Assembly (NCBI GenBank): GCA_043381765.1
Contig: JBHJMP010000506.1
Coordinates: 1 to 23,113 of the forward strand
Direction: 5' to 3'
DNA: 23,113 bases
DNA from: Collodictyon triciliatum
Taxonomy: Eukaryota > CRuMs
In this document: piece after piece, positions 1-10,273 of the stretch
How positions within the stretch are numbered: position 1 is the first letter of the stretch
Layout: every line of letters starts with the position of its first letter
Position numbers and translations under genes: made by a program
The notes under the pieces: model-generated
The model's input: only the letters and a program-made list of their open reading frames with translations
The model's database searches: none
Told to the model about the DNA's origin: nothing

Positions 1-103
1 AAAAAAGAAAAAAAAAAAAAGAAAAAAAGAAGAAAAAAAGAAGAAAAAAAGAAGAAAAAAAGAAGAAAAAAAGAAGAAAAAAAGAAGAAAAAAAGAAAAA
101 GAA
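1..103. repeat. A-rich tandem repeat, 11-bp unit
   Basis: The stretch is purine-only, with the unit GAAGAAAAAAA repeated about six times between roughly 30 and 95 and degenerate A-runs at both ends. It abuts a strong palindrome (105-147). Nothing coding is visible. It lies downstream of the minus-strand proteasome gene. Confidence 0.9.
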
Positions 104-104
104 A

Positions 105-147
105 TGTGGTATTATCACCTATATATTATAGAGGTGATAATACCACA
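105..147. repeat. Perfect inverted repeat (16-bp stem, 11-nt loop)
   Basis: The left arm TGTGGTATTATCACCT (105-120) is exactly complementary to the right arm AGGTGATAATACCACA (132-147), around an AT-rich loop (121-131). It could be a cruciform, a transcript hairpin or the remnant of a small inverted-repeat element. No function can be assigned from sequence. Confidence 0.9.
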
Positions 148-397
148 AGAAAACAATCACAAAACCAGAAATTAAGTGACACGAGATACATTATAGCAGG
201 AAAGATATGCAGCTATGACTGGAAGGTTTGCTGGCACGAGCCACGTGGAATGTACATATATAACGCGCACATTAGCTTGGCTTCACTTTCCAACTGATAC
301 CACAAACCACGGCAGGGTGAGCCAAGCGAAAAAGTGAAATAATAAATAGTTTGAGGAGTGCAGAGGGACGGGACATGGATTATCAGGACGGTAGCTC
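148..397. other. Gene-free 3' flank of the proteasome gene
   Basis: I see no supported gene. It contains an imperfect inverted repeat: GCTTGGCTTCAC at 275-286 pairs with GTGAGCCAAGC at 317-327, with one bulged T. It probably includes the 3' UTR and terminator of the minus-strand gene ending at 398. I found no clear AATAAA-type signal on the minus strand. Confidence 0.5.
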
Positions 398-1920
398 TTA
401 TTTGAGGTTAGCGAAGTGCTTCACATGTTCAGCAACGTCCCAGTTGGTCTCAAGCTTCTCTGATGGGTGAACAACTGCTCCTTCGTTGGTTATCACAGAA
501 AGTTGCCACTGGAAAGGATGATAGTTTTTTTTTCTTAGAAAAATAATGATAAACGATGCAGTCGAAGTCGAAGTTTGGTTTCAGTGACTAAGATATATGC
601 TCTTGGATGCAATTCTGTATCCATAAATATCAAATGAACACTCATAAAAGCGCATATGAGGTTGTACCTGGTCAATGGTGCTCTTATCACGATAGTATTG
701 GACGAGGGCAGCCTTCTTGAGAAGGGTGGTGGCTTCCTCAAGGGTCATATCAGGCTTGTATTCCTTTCGTAGGATGGTGATAGCAAAGTACAAACCCATT
801 CCCGTCGCTACAACATCCTCTTCGTAGCATGTACCAACCAAGTCAACAACACCTAGGAATCTGAGATAGGAGTCATGTTCAAGCGATCATATTACAAGCT
901 ACTTAAACGACATCCAAAATCTTTGCTGTACCACATAATCATATAGCGAATCCATTGTGGACATGTCATCGGTTGTAAATAAGATGCGAGGAAGATACGC
1001 TTATCGCACAGTCTAATTACCCTTTTCCGTCTTGGTGCCCGGCTACAACGACATTATTCCATAGAGGATCAAACTTGTTTCGGCGGTTATATAGCCATCT
1101 ACCCAGATAGCAGTACAGCTCACGAGGCGATATGGATTTTCCAGTGGCATCTGAGTAATGCTCGATGCTATGATAGAGAAGTAGCGTTACTAAGTAATAT
1201 TTGAAATTATGGTGGTTCGGAATTGCGTCAATTCAAAGCTCATAGGGGCGGATGGTCTTTCAATTACACGGCAAAGTACCTCCTTATAAATGATGTATTA
1301 ACAGTTATTATACAATTGATTTATAACAAATCTCATAGTTAAAATCTGTACGAGAGTGACTCGGCTTTCTTAATGATTTCCTGGAAGTCGCTCAAGTCAC
1401 CCTGGGCAGCAATTACCACCTGTTCATTCACCTTCACAGCTCGTTGGAAGTTCATGTAGCGAGACATGTTCCCGTATGAGGCTATAGAAGAATAGAGTGT
1501 ATAATAAACGTAGCTTTAGTCGAAAGATAGCAACATCGTGGACACTGAAAGATCACAGCCGTTTTTGGGGTCACGATATAGTGAAGAGTAGAGAAAATCT
1601 GCAGTGCCTCTCGTTATTCAGAGAGGCAAACAACACGCACATGTCCTGGGATGTTTAGAGAAGAGGGGGAAAAATAAAGAAAAGGAACTCCTGACCTAGT
1701 GTGTCTGTGTACACCGCAACCCCATCACGGAATTTAACAGCGAGCACAGTGCCTCCGGTAAGAGTCGGGCTCCTGAAATAAACAACTCAAGTAAGTAGAA
1801 GGACAAAAGGAGAGCATGTGTGCCGCCAACAAACTGGGTGTGTGTGATCGGCTTTGCTGCCTGGCGAGGTGGCAGCTTGTGGTATGCTCCTGGAGGTTCG
1901 AACCTTGGACCAACGTTCAT
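398..1920 (-). CDS. PSMB4: 20S proteasome subunit beta-7 (PSMB4/Pre4 type)
   Basis: Encodes a non-catalytic beta subunit of the 20S proteasome core, in the nucleus and cytosol. My six-exon model, in coding order, is 1920-1835, 1772-1696, 1481-1352, 1167-1021, 860-668 and 508-398, giving 247 aa with every junction in frame. The propeptide region has KPITHTQSPTLTGG, matching the family's PITRTQNPMVTGT processing site. It is followed by GTVLAVKFRDGVAVYTDTL and the family-typical SYGNMSRY, then SISPREL, NKFDPLWNNVVVAGHQDG (the PLWNT/GG signature), FLGVVDLVGTCYEED, ALVQYYRD and LETNWDVAEH at the C-terminus. The first exon was chosen because its ATG (1920) is followed by the propeptide and splices in phase 2 to restore THTQ-SPT. 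Introns are 62-214 bp. Length is close to the usual 230-265 aa. There are no signs of disruption. Confidence 0.93.
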
Positions 1921-3821
1921 CTTATTTCTGGTGAAAAAAAAAGCGAGTTGGACAAGTTATCTAGTGGCCTTAGCCAACACTTTCTTTCGTCATAGCCTCC
2001 GTAGGGTGAAAACTCTTCGCAACGATCGGGAAGAAAACAGCCGTCTCAACTTCCCTGACTCTTTCCAAAAGAAAAAAAAAGGGCACATAATAGCAAAAGC
2101 GACAAAAGCAACAGAAGCAACAAAAGCAACAAATGCAAAAAAAACAACAACAAAAAACAAAAAAAAAACAATTACACACACAAGAAACAAATTGTAGCTA
2201 ACAATCCGAGACAAACAAAACGATTAAATAAACGAAAAGGGACAAGGGGCGGACGGGGCAAGAGAAATAGAAGCTTCCACCAGCCAAACTCCGTCCAGGG
2301 GCAAGGGAGTCATGCGATAGCCATTTTCGTAGACAAGATCCCCCATCGCCATTCTCGATTTGTGCTTTTGATGGACACCTGTGACTTTGCCTTCTTTTTT
2401 TTTTTTATTGTTTTATTATCAATCCTCTGTTCGCTTGGAATTGTTCCACGCCCGGCCTCGTCCTGTCCGGTCTTCCCAACATCGACAGATCGATCCATCG
2501 GCAATTGATTCGCATGAACAAATCTGGAAAAGGGACAGAATATCAGGATATTAATTCATTCATTGAAAAATTCCTCATTAAGCAATTTTGTGTCTTGTGG
2601 CGCTACTTCTCGCTATATTGGCTAATAAATAATAATAGCTTATTATGTCAATTTTTAGTGAACATCCAGTAGAAAAGACTGCTTAAGGTCTGTATTATTG
2701 TTATCAAATGTGGTCTGCTGCGGTTCTCTGCCATATAGTCCATGCGTTCCTCCGCTTTAACGAATCAATCAAGCAAAGCACAGGCTACACGAACGCCAAG
2801 GGATGCAAGCTGCCTACAACCCTCCGCACCCGGCCCGAACTATTAAGGTACATCATATACGCCCCCCCCTGCCATACAGAATCTGAAGATACCTGCACCG
2901 TCCAATCCTTAATACTGGCTGTTCTTCTCTGACGAAAGTCCGAGAGTACTTGTGAACACGCCAGCCAGACAGATTGGTAGATCCCACGCTTCCGACCTCA
3001 CTGCCTCAACCTCGCCCAAACCCTCTTCGCTGATCGTCCTTCTTCGCCATTAGAGGACAACGCAGCGGGTTCGCCTGTCCTCAAACGGGTCTTGGAAGGT
3101 CCACCACGACTGGGAGTATTTAATAAACTATGATGACCAAGAGACAATCAGCAACTGTCACGCTTGTGCAAACCAACAACACATCAAGCAAAAAGCGACA
3201 AAAGCACTAACCCTAAGCGCCGTGTATGGTTGTTTAAGCGAGTGTTCAAGAGCTACTTCACGAGCGAAAAGTGACCACTTGTCATGATTACATATGCCTC
3301 GACAGCCCTGGAGCTGTATTGATATAAGCACCCAACGACCCTCTGCTTGATCGACACCCCTCGCCCAGCCTCTTCCACCCTCCCTTCCACATATAGACTG
3401 GACAAACAACACCACCGACGCTGCCTCATTGGCGATAGCGCCATATATAGACACAACACAACTATCTCCTAAGAAAGGCTGTTTCATCGAATCATAACGG
3501 AAGGACACTGCCTTCTTTGCGGCAGCCCTGAGAGCGCGCACACAGACACCAAACATAAGGCGTGGCAAAGCAGTCGCGAGCCACATCACAATCCTGGTGT
3601 GTCCCCACCGCCCGTGCCAACCAGTCTAGGAATCCGTCTCGTCACACCAAACCTCACATCTCAACCCGGGGCGTCCGACTCACAGGGCTCAACTTCCCTC
3701 TTTTTTCCTCTCCAAAAAACACGCTAACAAAAAAAATAATTTTTTTTTTTTTAAAAAAAACGTCAGCTATTAAAATAAGGCGGCCATTCACCGAGCCTCG
3801 AACACGCAGCCCACTTATTGG
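1921..3821. other. Divergent intergenic region, no supported gene
   Basis: These 1.9 kb separate the minus-strand proteasome gene from the plus-strand receptor gene, so both promoters should lie here. The part at 2700-3700 is visibly richer in G+C than the receptor introns and has several short open frames on both strands. None gives a recognisable domain or a consistent splice chain. Just upstream of the receptor start, 3730-3775 has T- and A-tracts and a TATTAAAATAA box that could be promoter elements; this is inference only. Confidence 0.5.
2090..2175. repeat. Imperfect CAAAAG/CAACA-type low-complexity repeat
   Basis: Degenerate repeats of ACAAAAGCA and ACAGAAGCA run into AACAACAACAAAAAACAAAA. 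It is A-rich with almost no T on the plus strand. The open frames across it on both strands are low-complexity artefacts. Confidence 0.75.
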
Positions 3822-4197
3822 ATGCCAAGCAAAGCCCCTGTCCGCCTCGTCGCCGCTCTTGCAGTGGCCCTTGTCTGTGTAGTTGGCTGGGCGAAGGCTT
3901 CAGTCCAGCCGCGGCAGACAGTCTATGTCCATCCTGATCCGCCCCATGACGAAGGGCGCACATATCCGTGGAACGCGGTCTATGTGGCTGGGCTTTTCGA
4001 GATATACAACTTCTCCGTTTCCTATGATGCAGACTGGGTTTATTTTGACACGAGCTTCCTCACAATCACAAATACCTATAACGGAAAATACGGTACATTT
4101 TCACGTTTTTAATATCTACTTCTGCGTGGGTATACGATTCAGATAGTCTTGGGTGGCGCGCTGCCCCTTTCTTTCCTTCACTTTTTTAAACTACTAC

Positions 4198-4296
<99 letters not shown>

Positions 4297-5400
4297 GAAA
4301 CCATCTATATCCATCTAAATCAGCTAGAATTATTTGTGAGAACTTCTCTACTGCATGTTGTCCTCTCTTTGATTCTATAAGATTTCCCTCTCCCCCATTT
4401 TTTTTCTCAACAACCACTATACCTACTGGGATAGAGTTCTCTCATCAGATGTGCCAATTCTTTGTGGATACGGACAGACGTTTCGGTAGTGGAAGTTTTG
4501 ATTCATGGGGTGCCAAGTATCTCGCCAATGGCTATATCTCACCAGACGCCCCATATGAGCTCACGATGGTTTTCACTGGTTGGTGGGCCTATCTAACCAT
4601 CGCCCAGAATGGTGTCATAGACCAGACTACTTCGATGCCTCTCCATCCAAAGGCATGTCTCCCTCACAAACACAAAGCTCATTTATCAGCATTCCGATTA
4701 TCTTGCTTAAAACACGCAAGTATAATTATCCGCGTTTGTTGAAAGACTCTTGAAATAGGCCTTTTACCTTTTCTTTCCCTGTTTGAGCTCATATAGGCGC
4801 TGTTCTATTGTTTAAGAGTGACTCTGTTAATATTTTTTTTTTTATGGAAATGCAGGTTCTTTACAATACCACCATCAGCCTTCCTGTTAATCGTACATTG
4901 GTACTGTTATATTTCCTGATGAACTGAATACCTATTCAGAATCTTCCTTATTTTAGCTACTCATTTTATCTCTTAAAAATTGCCTGCTGATAAGATATGA
5001 TGAATATCACACACTACATTAGTCTTTATGTGCTCACTTTTGTTCTAAAATAGATTGGTACACCATCTCTATCATGGGCTTATACAGTTTGGTGTGGGTC
5101 TGAAAACTATCAACAATTTCGCCGAATTGACCTAGTCCGCTCAGAATATGCTTTTGGCGGAGGAAGTGATGGGAGGGAAGATGCAAACGTAAAAATTAAA
5201 TATGACATTCATGTTAAACAAGCCACCACTGAAAGAATGCCAGGCCTTTCTTCTCTTCTAACTCTATCTTCTCAACCAGGTTGTTGATTTTTTAGCACCT
5301 CCTAATCATGATAAGAAATATACACATGGAATGTATACACTTGGCCTCAACACAGTATTTCCTCCATTCGGATATAACTTGTACACGGATACATTGATTG
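3822..5400 (+). other. Signal peptide and ectodomain repeat 1 (Glucodextran_C-like)
   Basis: Exons are 3822-4092, 4435-4652, 4856-4900, 5054-5188 and 5280-5422 (the last shared with repeat 2). After the signal peptide come HPDPPHDEGRTYPW (the DPxGDDxGxYxYP opening), VAGLFEIYNFSVSYDADWVYF, FSHQMCQFFVDTDRRFGSGS (the FSLQxxxxYIDTDxxxGSG strand), SPDAPYELTMVFTGWWAYL, SWAYTVWCGS and finally YAFGGGSDGREDAN joined to VVDFLAP. That succession is the order of conserved blocks I know from the C-terminal binding module of glucodextranase and archaeal amylopullulanases. The exon 2 donor is AAG|GCATGT, a GC-type site. It is the only reading that keeps both neighbouring exons in phase. Residues are about 36-235. 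Confidence 0.7.
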
Positions 5401-7869
5401 CCACCCTAGATGATTTCACAGGGTAGATATCCGCAATAATCACCATGCCATAGTTTTCTTCAAATGCCATTTATTTTTACACTTAGAAAGTGTACTTATG
5501 CCTTCACTTCATTTCTCTGTTTAGATTTTCTTTGTATCTAACACTTATTTCCATAGAGATATTCGAAAAATTGCATCATCAAAATACCCTCTTCTGACAA
5601 ATTACATCGATATAAAATCTACAAAGGTATGAGCCATATATTTGAATTAATAATAAAGATAGTAAATTAGATGGAGTAAGAAATAAAAAGTAAATTAAAA
5701 CGGAGACGGAAAATAAAATAATATAAAAGGCCTACAATCTTTGAATCGAACAAAGAAAAAAATGAAAGGCCAACAATATTTCTTTCATGATTGTAAAATT
5801 TCAAAAGGAAATTTTTAAGAAGGTTAAGTAGACTAGAAGTGTTTATCGAACATAAATGACAGGTGTTTGACAATCCAGGATTTGCTGTTTTTAGAGTCCA
5901 GTTAAATGATATGAAAGAAAATTCCAATCTACCGAATAATTTCGAGCATCTATTAATCCACATTTACGTTGATACAGACAATGAGTAATTATTTTATTGA
6001 TAATATTTACGCAAACAATATAGCATTTTATTTTTTCGGTTCATACCCCATTTGAATATATTTTGGTTTTACTCATATAATCCTTTCTATTTTCAATCAT
6101 TTTGTATCTCTTACTTATTGTAAGAATTTGCTTCAAAATATAATTTCTAAATAAAACGTCAAAGGTTATTCTCCGGAAATAAGAACTCAATAGGCAATGC
6201 TAATTTCCAATTCCAAGATGACAAGTATTCCCAATACGTATCTCACCCTCATTTCCTCTGAAATTATCTGATTACGATTGGATTTATATCCATTTTAATG
6301 CCAAATAACTACGCCTAATACAATACGACTATCAATATGTTTTCATACATTTCATCTCTCCAACTATTGTCTCATTCTTTTAAACCAGGGGATGGGAATT
6401 TGTCTTGAGTGCAGATGGAGCGAGCTACAATTTGACTAAATTCTCTTCCAACGAGAAGATGTCCTCCGAGCCAGTTAAATCTACCCCGTCCATACGTGCA
6501 AATAATGGCATCATCGAGGTATTATCCCTTTATTATCTTCAAAATTATGTAAACTCATATTTTTTTCCTTTATTCGATTCAAAGTGATGTAAACTCATAT
6601 TTAGATTCATTCTTTCAGAATCTCAAATTCTATTTCCTCCTGTGCCAATCAAATTATTCATGGAACTATATTTTTCATGTTGACTTTTTTCTTTTTTCTT
6701 TTTCTTCAGATGTCTGTGCCAAAGTCCAAGATTTCTGATGTGATGTATAAGAATGTTGAGAACTGGCGATTCCTTGTCGTGACTGGCTTCACTTCATTCG
6801 GTGAATTTCAGCCGCTGTGCATCCAAGTATTTTCATTTCTGAAAAGAAAAAAAAAACACAAAAAGCCATTTAGCTCTAAAGTCGAATCAACAGCCAAAAT
6901 TTCACGTTACACAATTCAATAACTTTTACAGGATTGCAACACCCCAGAAGCTCTGATGAACATTTGCGATATCCAGGACTCCAAGAATATAAAAGATGTC
7001 TGTACTTGTTTCCATTTTGGTTTTGGTTAATAAGATTTAATAGAAGGGTGACTACATCGATGTTATTCCTATTCTTATTCACTTCCATTAAATCTAATTA
7101 AGGAAAAAAATAATCTTTTTCACTTCTTCGTTCAAATACCTCTTGTGCCATTTGCATCCTCTGGATGCCTACCATCATATAATGAATATGGATAGCTTAA
7201 CTAATATTTGATTGATTCAGATATTAGGGCTACCCCCAGTTCTAATGAATGCTGTAGTGCTTCCATTCATAGCAAATAACGGAATTGCAACCACAGTCAT
7301 TTATTCCCAATCAAATCCTCACGACAGTGAACTTGTGACCTACAGCCCATCCTCATCTCAACTCAACAGAAGTGAATTGGGAACCTACCATATTGTAATA
7401 TCTCCTCTATTGTAAATTACACACCCGTATACTTGTGTGAAATAATTAGATACACTCTTGTAATTTCTCAGACATGTTAATTATATACTGGGTCAAAATT
7501 CATTCTTTCCACCACCATAGGTTTACTTCCAGAGCGCCTATGATGGAGATTATATTAGATTTACCTATAAATTGGAAGGCTTCGAGAAAGGTTGCGTTAT
7601 CCTAAAATTTTTACTTTTTTTTTTTATCTATAGACCTATATAGATGCAGATACTAATAAGTCAAATATACAGGAATGTATGATTACGATCCGCTCATACA
7701 GACTTACGTTGATTTGGATGACTCATTCTGGTCCGGTGTATCCGAGACCATTGCAAATAGTGGGAGTTCAATTTATCCCTCAAATGCATGGGAATTGTGT
7801 ATTACCGTCAACCCAATCATAATGGATGTCAAGGTTGGGGTTTTGCAGTTCTTATACATGCTTTTTTTC

Positions 7870-7967
<98 letters not shown>

Positions 7968-10237
7968 NNNNNNNNNNNNNNNNNNNNNNNNNNNNNNNNN
8001 NNNNNNNNNNNNNNNNNNNNNNNNNNNNNNNNNNNNNNNNNNNNNNNNNNNNNNNNNNNNNNNNNNNTTATCATTATCATTATCATTATCATTATCATTA
8101 TCATTATCATTATCATTATCATTATCATTATCATTATCATTATCATTATCATTATCATTATCATTATTTTGAAAAATGATCATCTTATAGGTTACTATGA
8201 ATGGAAAAAATCAAACATTCACCCTTACCACATCGATCGAAAACGGACACATCGTAGTTTACATTCCTTTTGTACACTTTAAATTGCAAGAAGAATCATC
8301 AATCTGGAAATACGGAATTATTGTTGGGACTGATTGTGGTACTTTTTCTTTGTCAAACATAAAGAATTCATACCTGAGATTCAATTTCATAATGTTTTCA
8401 ACTTCGACGACTGATAGTGTGGTTCTCATGAATATTATTTTTTATATAAAAAAATAATGAACCACATGCAAGGCGGCGAGTATTTTTGTGATATTAATGG
8501 AGGATTTGAGCCTGGATACTTTACATCGCGATATATTGACATTCACACAAATATTATCGATCTTATGATCCCCAAAGGTAATTTTTTCCCCTTTATTTGA
8601 TCCAAAGATCCCCTACAGGCCATTTAGTTCGTACATTGTTGATTCACATCACTGCAGTTATGCCGAATATTTTGATAACCTAAGCTGCATGCTCTTAACC
8701 TTTCAGACACAGATTTCAATTATTTTATACAATCGTGGGCAACAAATGGGATATTTCCGTTTTACATTCCATTTATCGGTCCCAATTATTCTTACTATGT
8801 TCCCAACCTAGTCATATATGTTTGTATTAGTTTAACAATACAATTATAAATAAGTATGTTCGTACCTTTAAACTGTTCACATGCTCAATTTGTATTTTTT
8901 TGTTCGAATTTTATGTTTTATTGCATAAAACTGATAAATTAATTAACAGGATTCTATCGATGACGAACTTGGAATCTACCCAATAAATCCAATATTTTCA
9001 TCACAATCAAGTTTGTCATTGTTATGAAAATAAACAATTCATTATGCATTCATGAAACACCACACCTTGCCCTACTTATCGACCACAATACAAAGTACAC
9101 TTTTGTTAATACCGGCAATAATTATACCAAACAAAAGGTATATTTGACATCGGTGGTATCTCTATGGATTTCTCGAAATCTTTTGTACGCTTCTGTATTC
9201 AGATGCACGAATTGAGTTCGTTACGAACCATACAAACACCAATTGGATATCTCGGCTTGCAAGTCTATATCGATGTAGATCGAGTTTTCAACCAAGGATG
9301 TTTTTCTTCGTTGGAAAATGCAAACATTCAGTTTGAGAAAGAGCATGGATGGGAATTTATGGTATCGATAAGGGGAAATACAGCATACTTGCGTTCGTGT
9401 GCCTCATTGGCAAAGGGAATAATTGCTTCATACCCTATTATTGTTGATAGAAATCGTAACGTAATCGTCCAAATACCAACAAATGTAACTGGAATGCCAA
9501 CATACAGTTGGACTTACTGTGTTGTGTCCGGAGGGGTAGACAGTATCAAGGTTGTGGTCTATTGTGCTTTTCAGTTTATAATACCTAGATTTGTTGCACA
9601 TATGCATTTTATCACGATTTGGACTTATATTGTCCTATGAAATCATGTTATTCTTGCTTCATATATCTTTCAATTTTTCAATTAGGGTTTTTTTTTTCTT
9701 TCTCTCTTTCTCTCCTTCTCTACAATATCCAGGATAATGGTATGTATCTAGTGAAGAAAAAAACGGCAACAAATATCTACTTTGGAGGCGGAGACGATAC
9801 AGGATTCGGTCCAAATATTATTGACATAGCTTTACCGATTCATGCTGACCAGAGTCTCATTATGAACAGTTACAATGCCATGAAGTATAGCCCATCAGTA
9901 GAAATATATTTTTTAATTTGCCTCAATTAAGTGGCCTATATTTTATTGCATATTTCTTACTGCTATTTCAGCACATCCCTATTAGAAGAATATCCCAAAT
10001 GCATTTGAATAAAACAAGCCAAACTTATAATAATTTTGCAATTACCAACCATAAGGCAATCGCTGGCTGTGATTCCACCTTCCGGACGGCACATTTTTTA
10101 CGGTTCTATCGTGTGGAATCAAATAGATCCTTCTGGTGATGAGCGAGGAATTTACCCAAAAATATTATCTGACATGGAAGTATGTACTACATCGCGGTCA
10201 CATCTTTAACCCCCCCCCCCCCCCCCCCCCCCCCCTT

Positions 10238-10273
<36 letters not shown>

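Larger units (their letters stand above)
5400..7280 (+). other. Ectodomain repeat 2 (Glucodextran_C-like)
   Basis: Exons are the end of 5280-5422, then 5557-5626, 5863-5984, 6165-6224, 6389-6518, 6710-6826, 6932-6997 and the start of 7221-7394. Matching blocks are DDFTGDIRKIASSKYP (opening), VFDNPGFAVFRVQLNDM, FEHLLIHIYVDTDNE, NSIGNANFQFQDDKGWEFVL, MSVPKSKISD, NWRFLVVTGFTSFGEFQPL and DSKNIKDILGLPP. The small exon 6165-6224 was found by homology to the other repeats. It alone joins YVDTDN to GWEF in phase. The terminal GGGDD loop is degenerate in this copy. Confidence 0.65.
7280..8819 (+). other. Ectodomain repeat 3 (Glucodextran_C-like)
   Basis: Exons are the end of 7221-7394, then 7521-7590, 7673-7833, 8191-8338, 8473-8577 and 8707-8819. 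Blocks are NPHDSELVTY (divergent opening), VYFQSAYDGDYIRFTYKLEGF, IQTYVDLDDSFWSG, YPSNAWELCITV, IVVYIPF, WKYGIIVGTDCGG, then HTNIIDLMIPK and IPFIGPNYSYYV. The intron between 7833 and 8191 holds AAT and TTATCA microsatellites and a 100-N gap; phase 0 is kept across it. The acceptor of 8473 (GCAAG|GC) lacks a good pyrimidine tract, so that boundary is the least certain. Confidence 0.65.

Noticed and set aside
1820-2197. 125-codon open frame on the plus strand
   Set aside because: Antisense to the first exon and intron of the proteasome gene, and running into low-complexity sequence; no domain.
3158-3589. 143-codon open frame on the minus strand
   Set aside because: No recognisable motif, an unconvincing composition (Cys- and Ala-rich, no domain), no supporting splice partners; kept only as part of an unassigned region.
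4149-4417. Poly-Asn, poly-Ile and poly-Leu open frames over the AAT array
   Set aside because: Artefacts of a perfect trinucleotide repeat inside an intron. The same applies to the repeat-derived frames around 7829-8183, 12026-12645 and 15123-15489.
9973-10139. Continuous open frame reading HIPIRRISQ... as receptor exon 21
   Set aside because: It ends in a stop without joining the next repeat. Donor 9885 (GTATAG) with acceptor 10055 gives the family block SLAVIPPSGRHIF followed by DPSGDERGIYP in phase, so most of this frame is intron.
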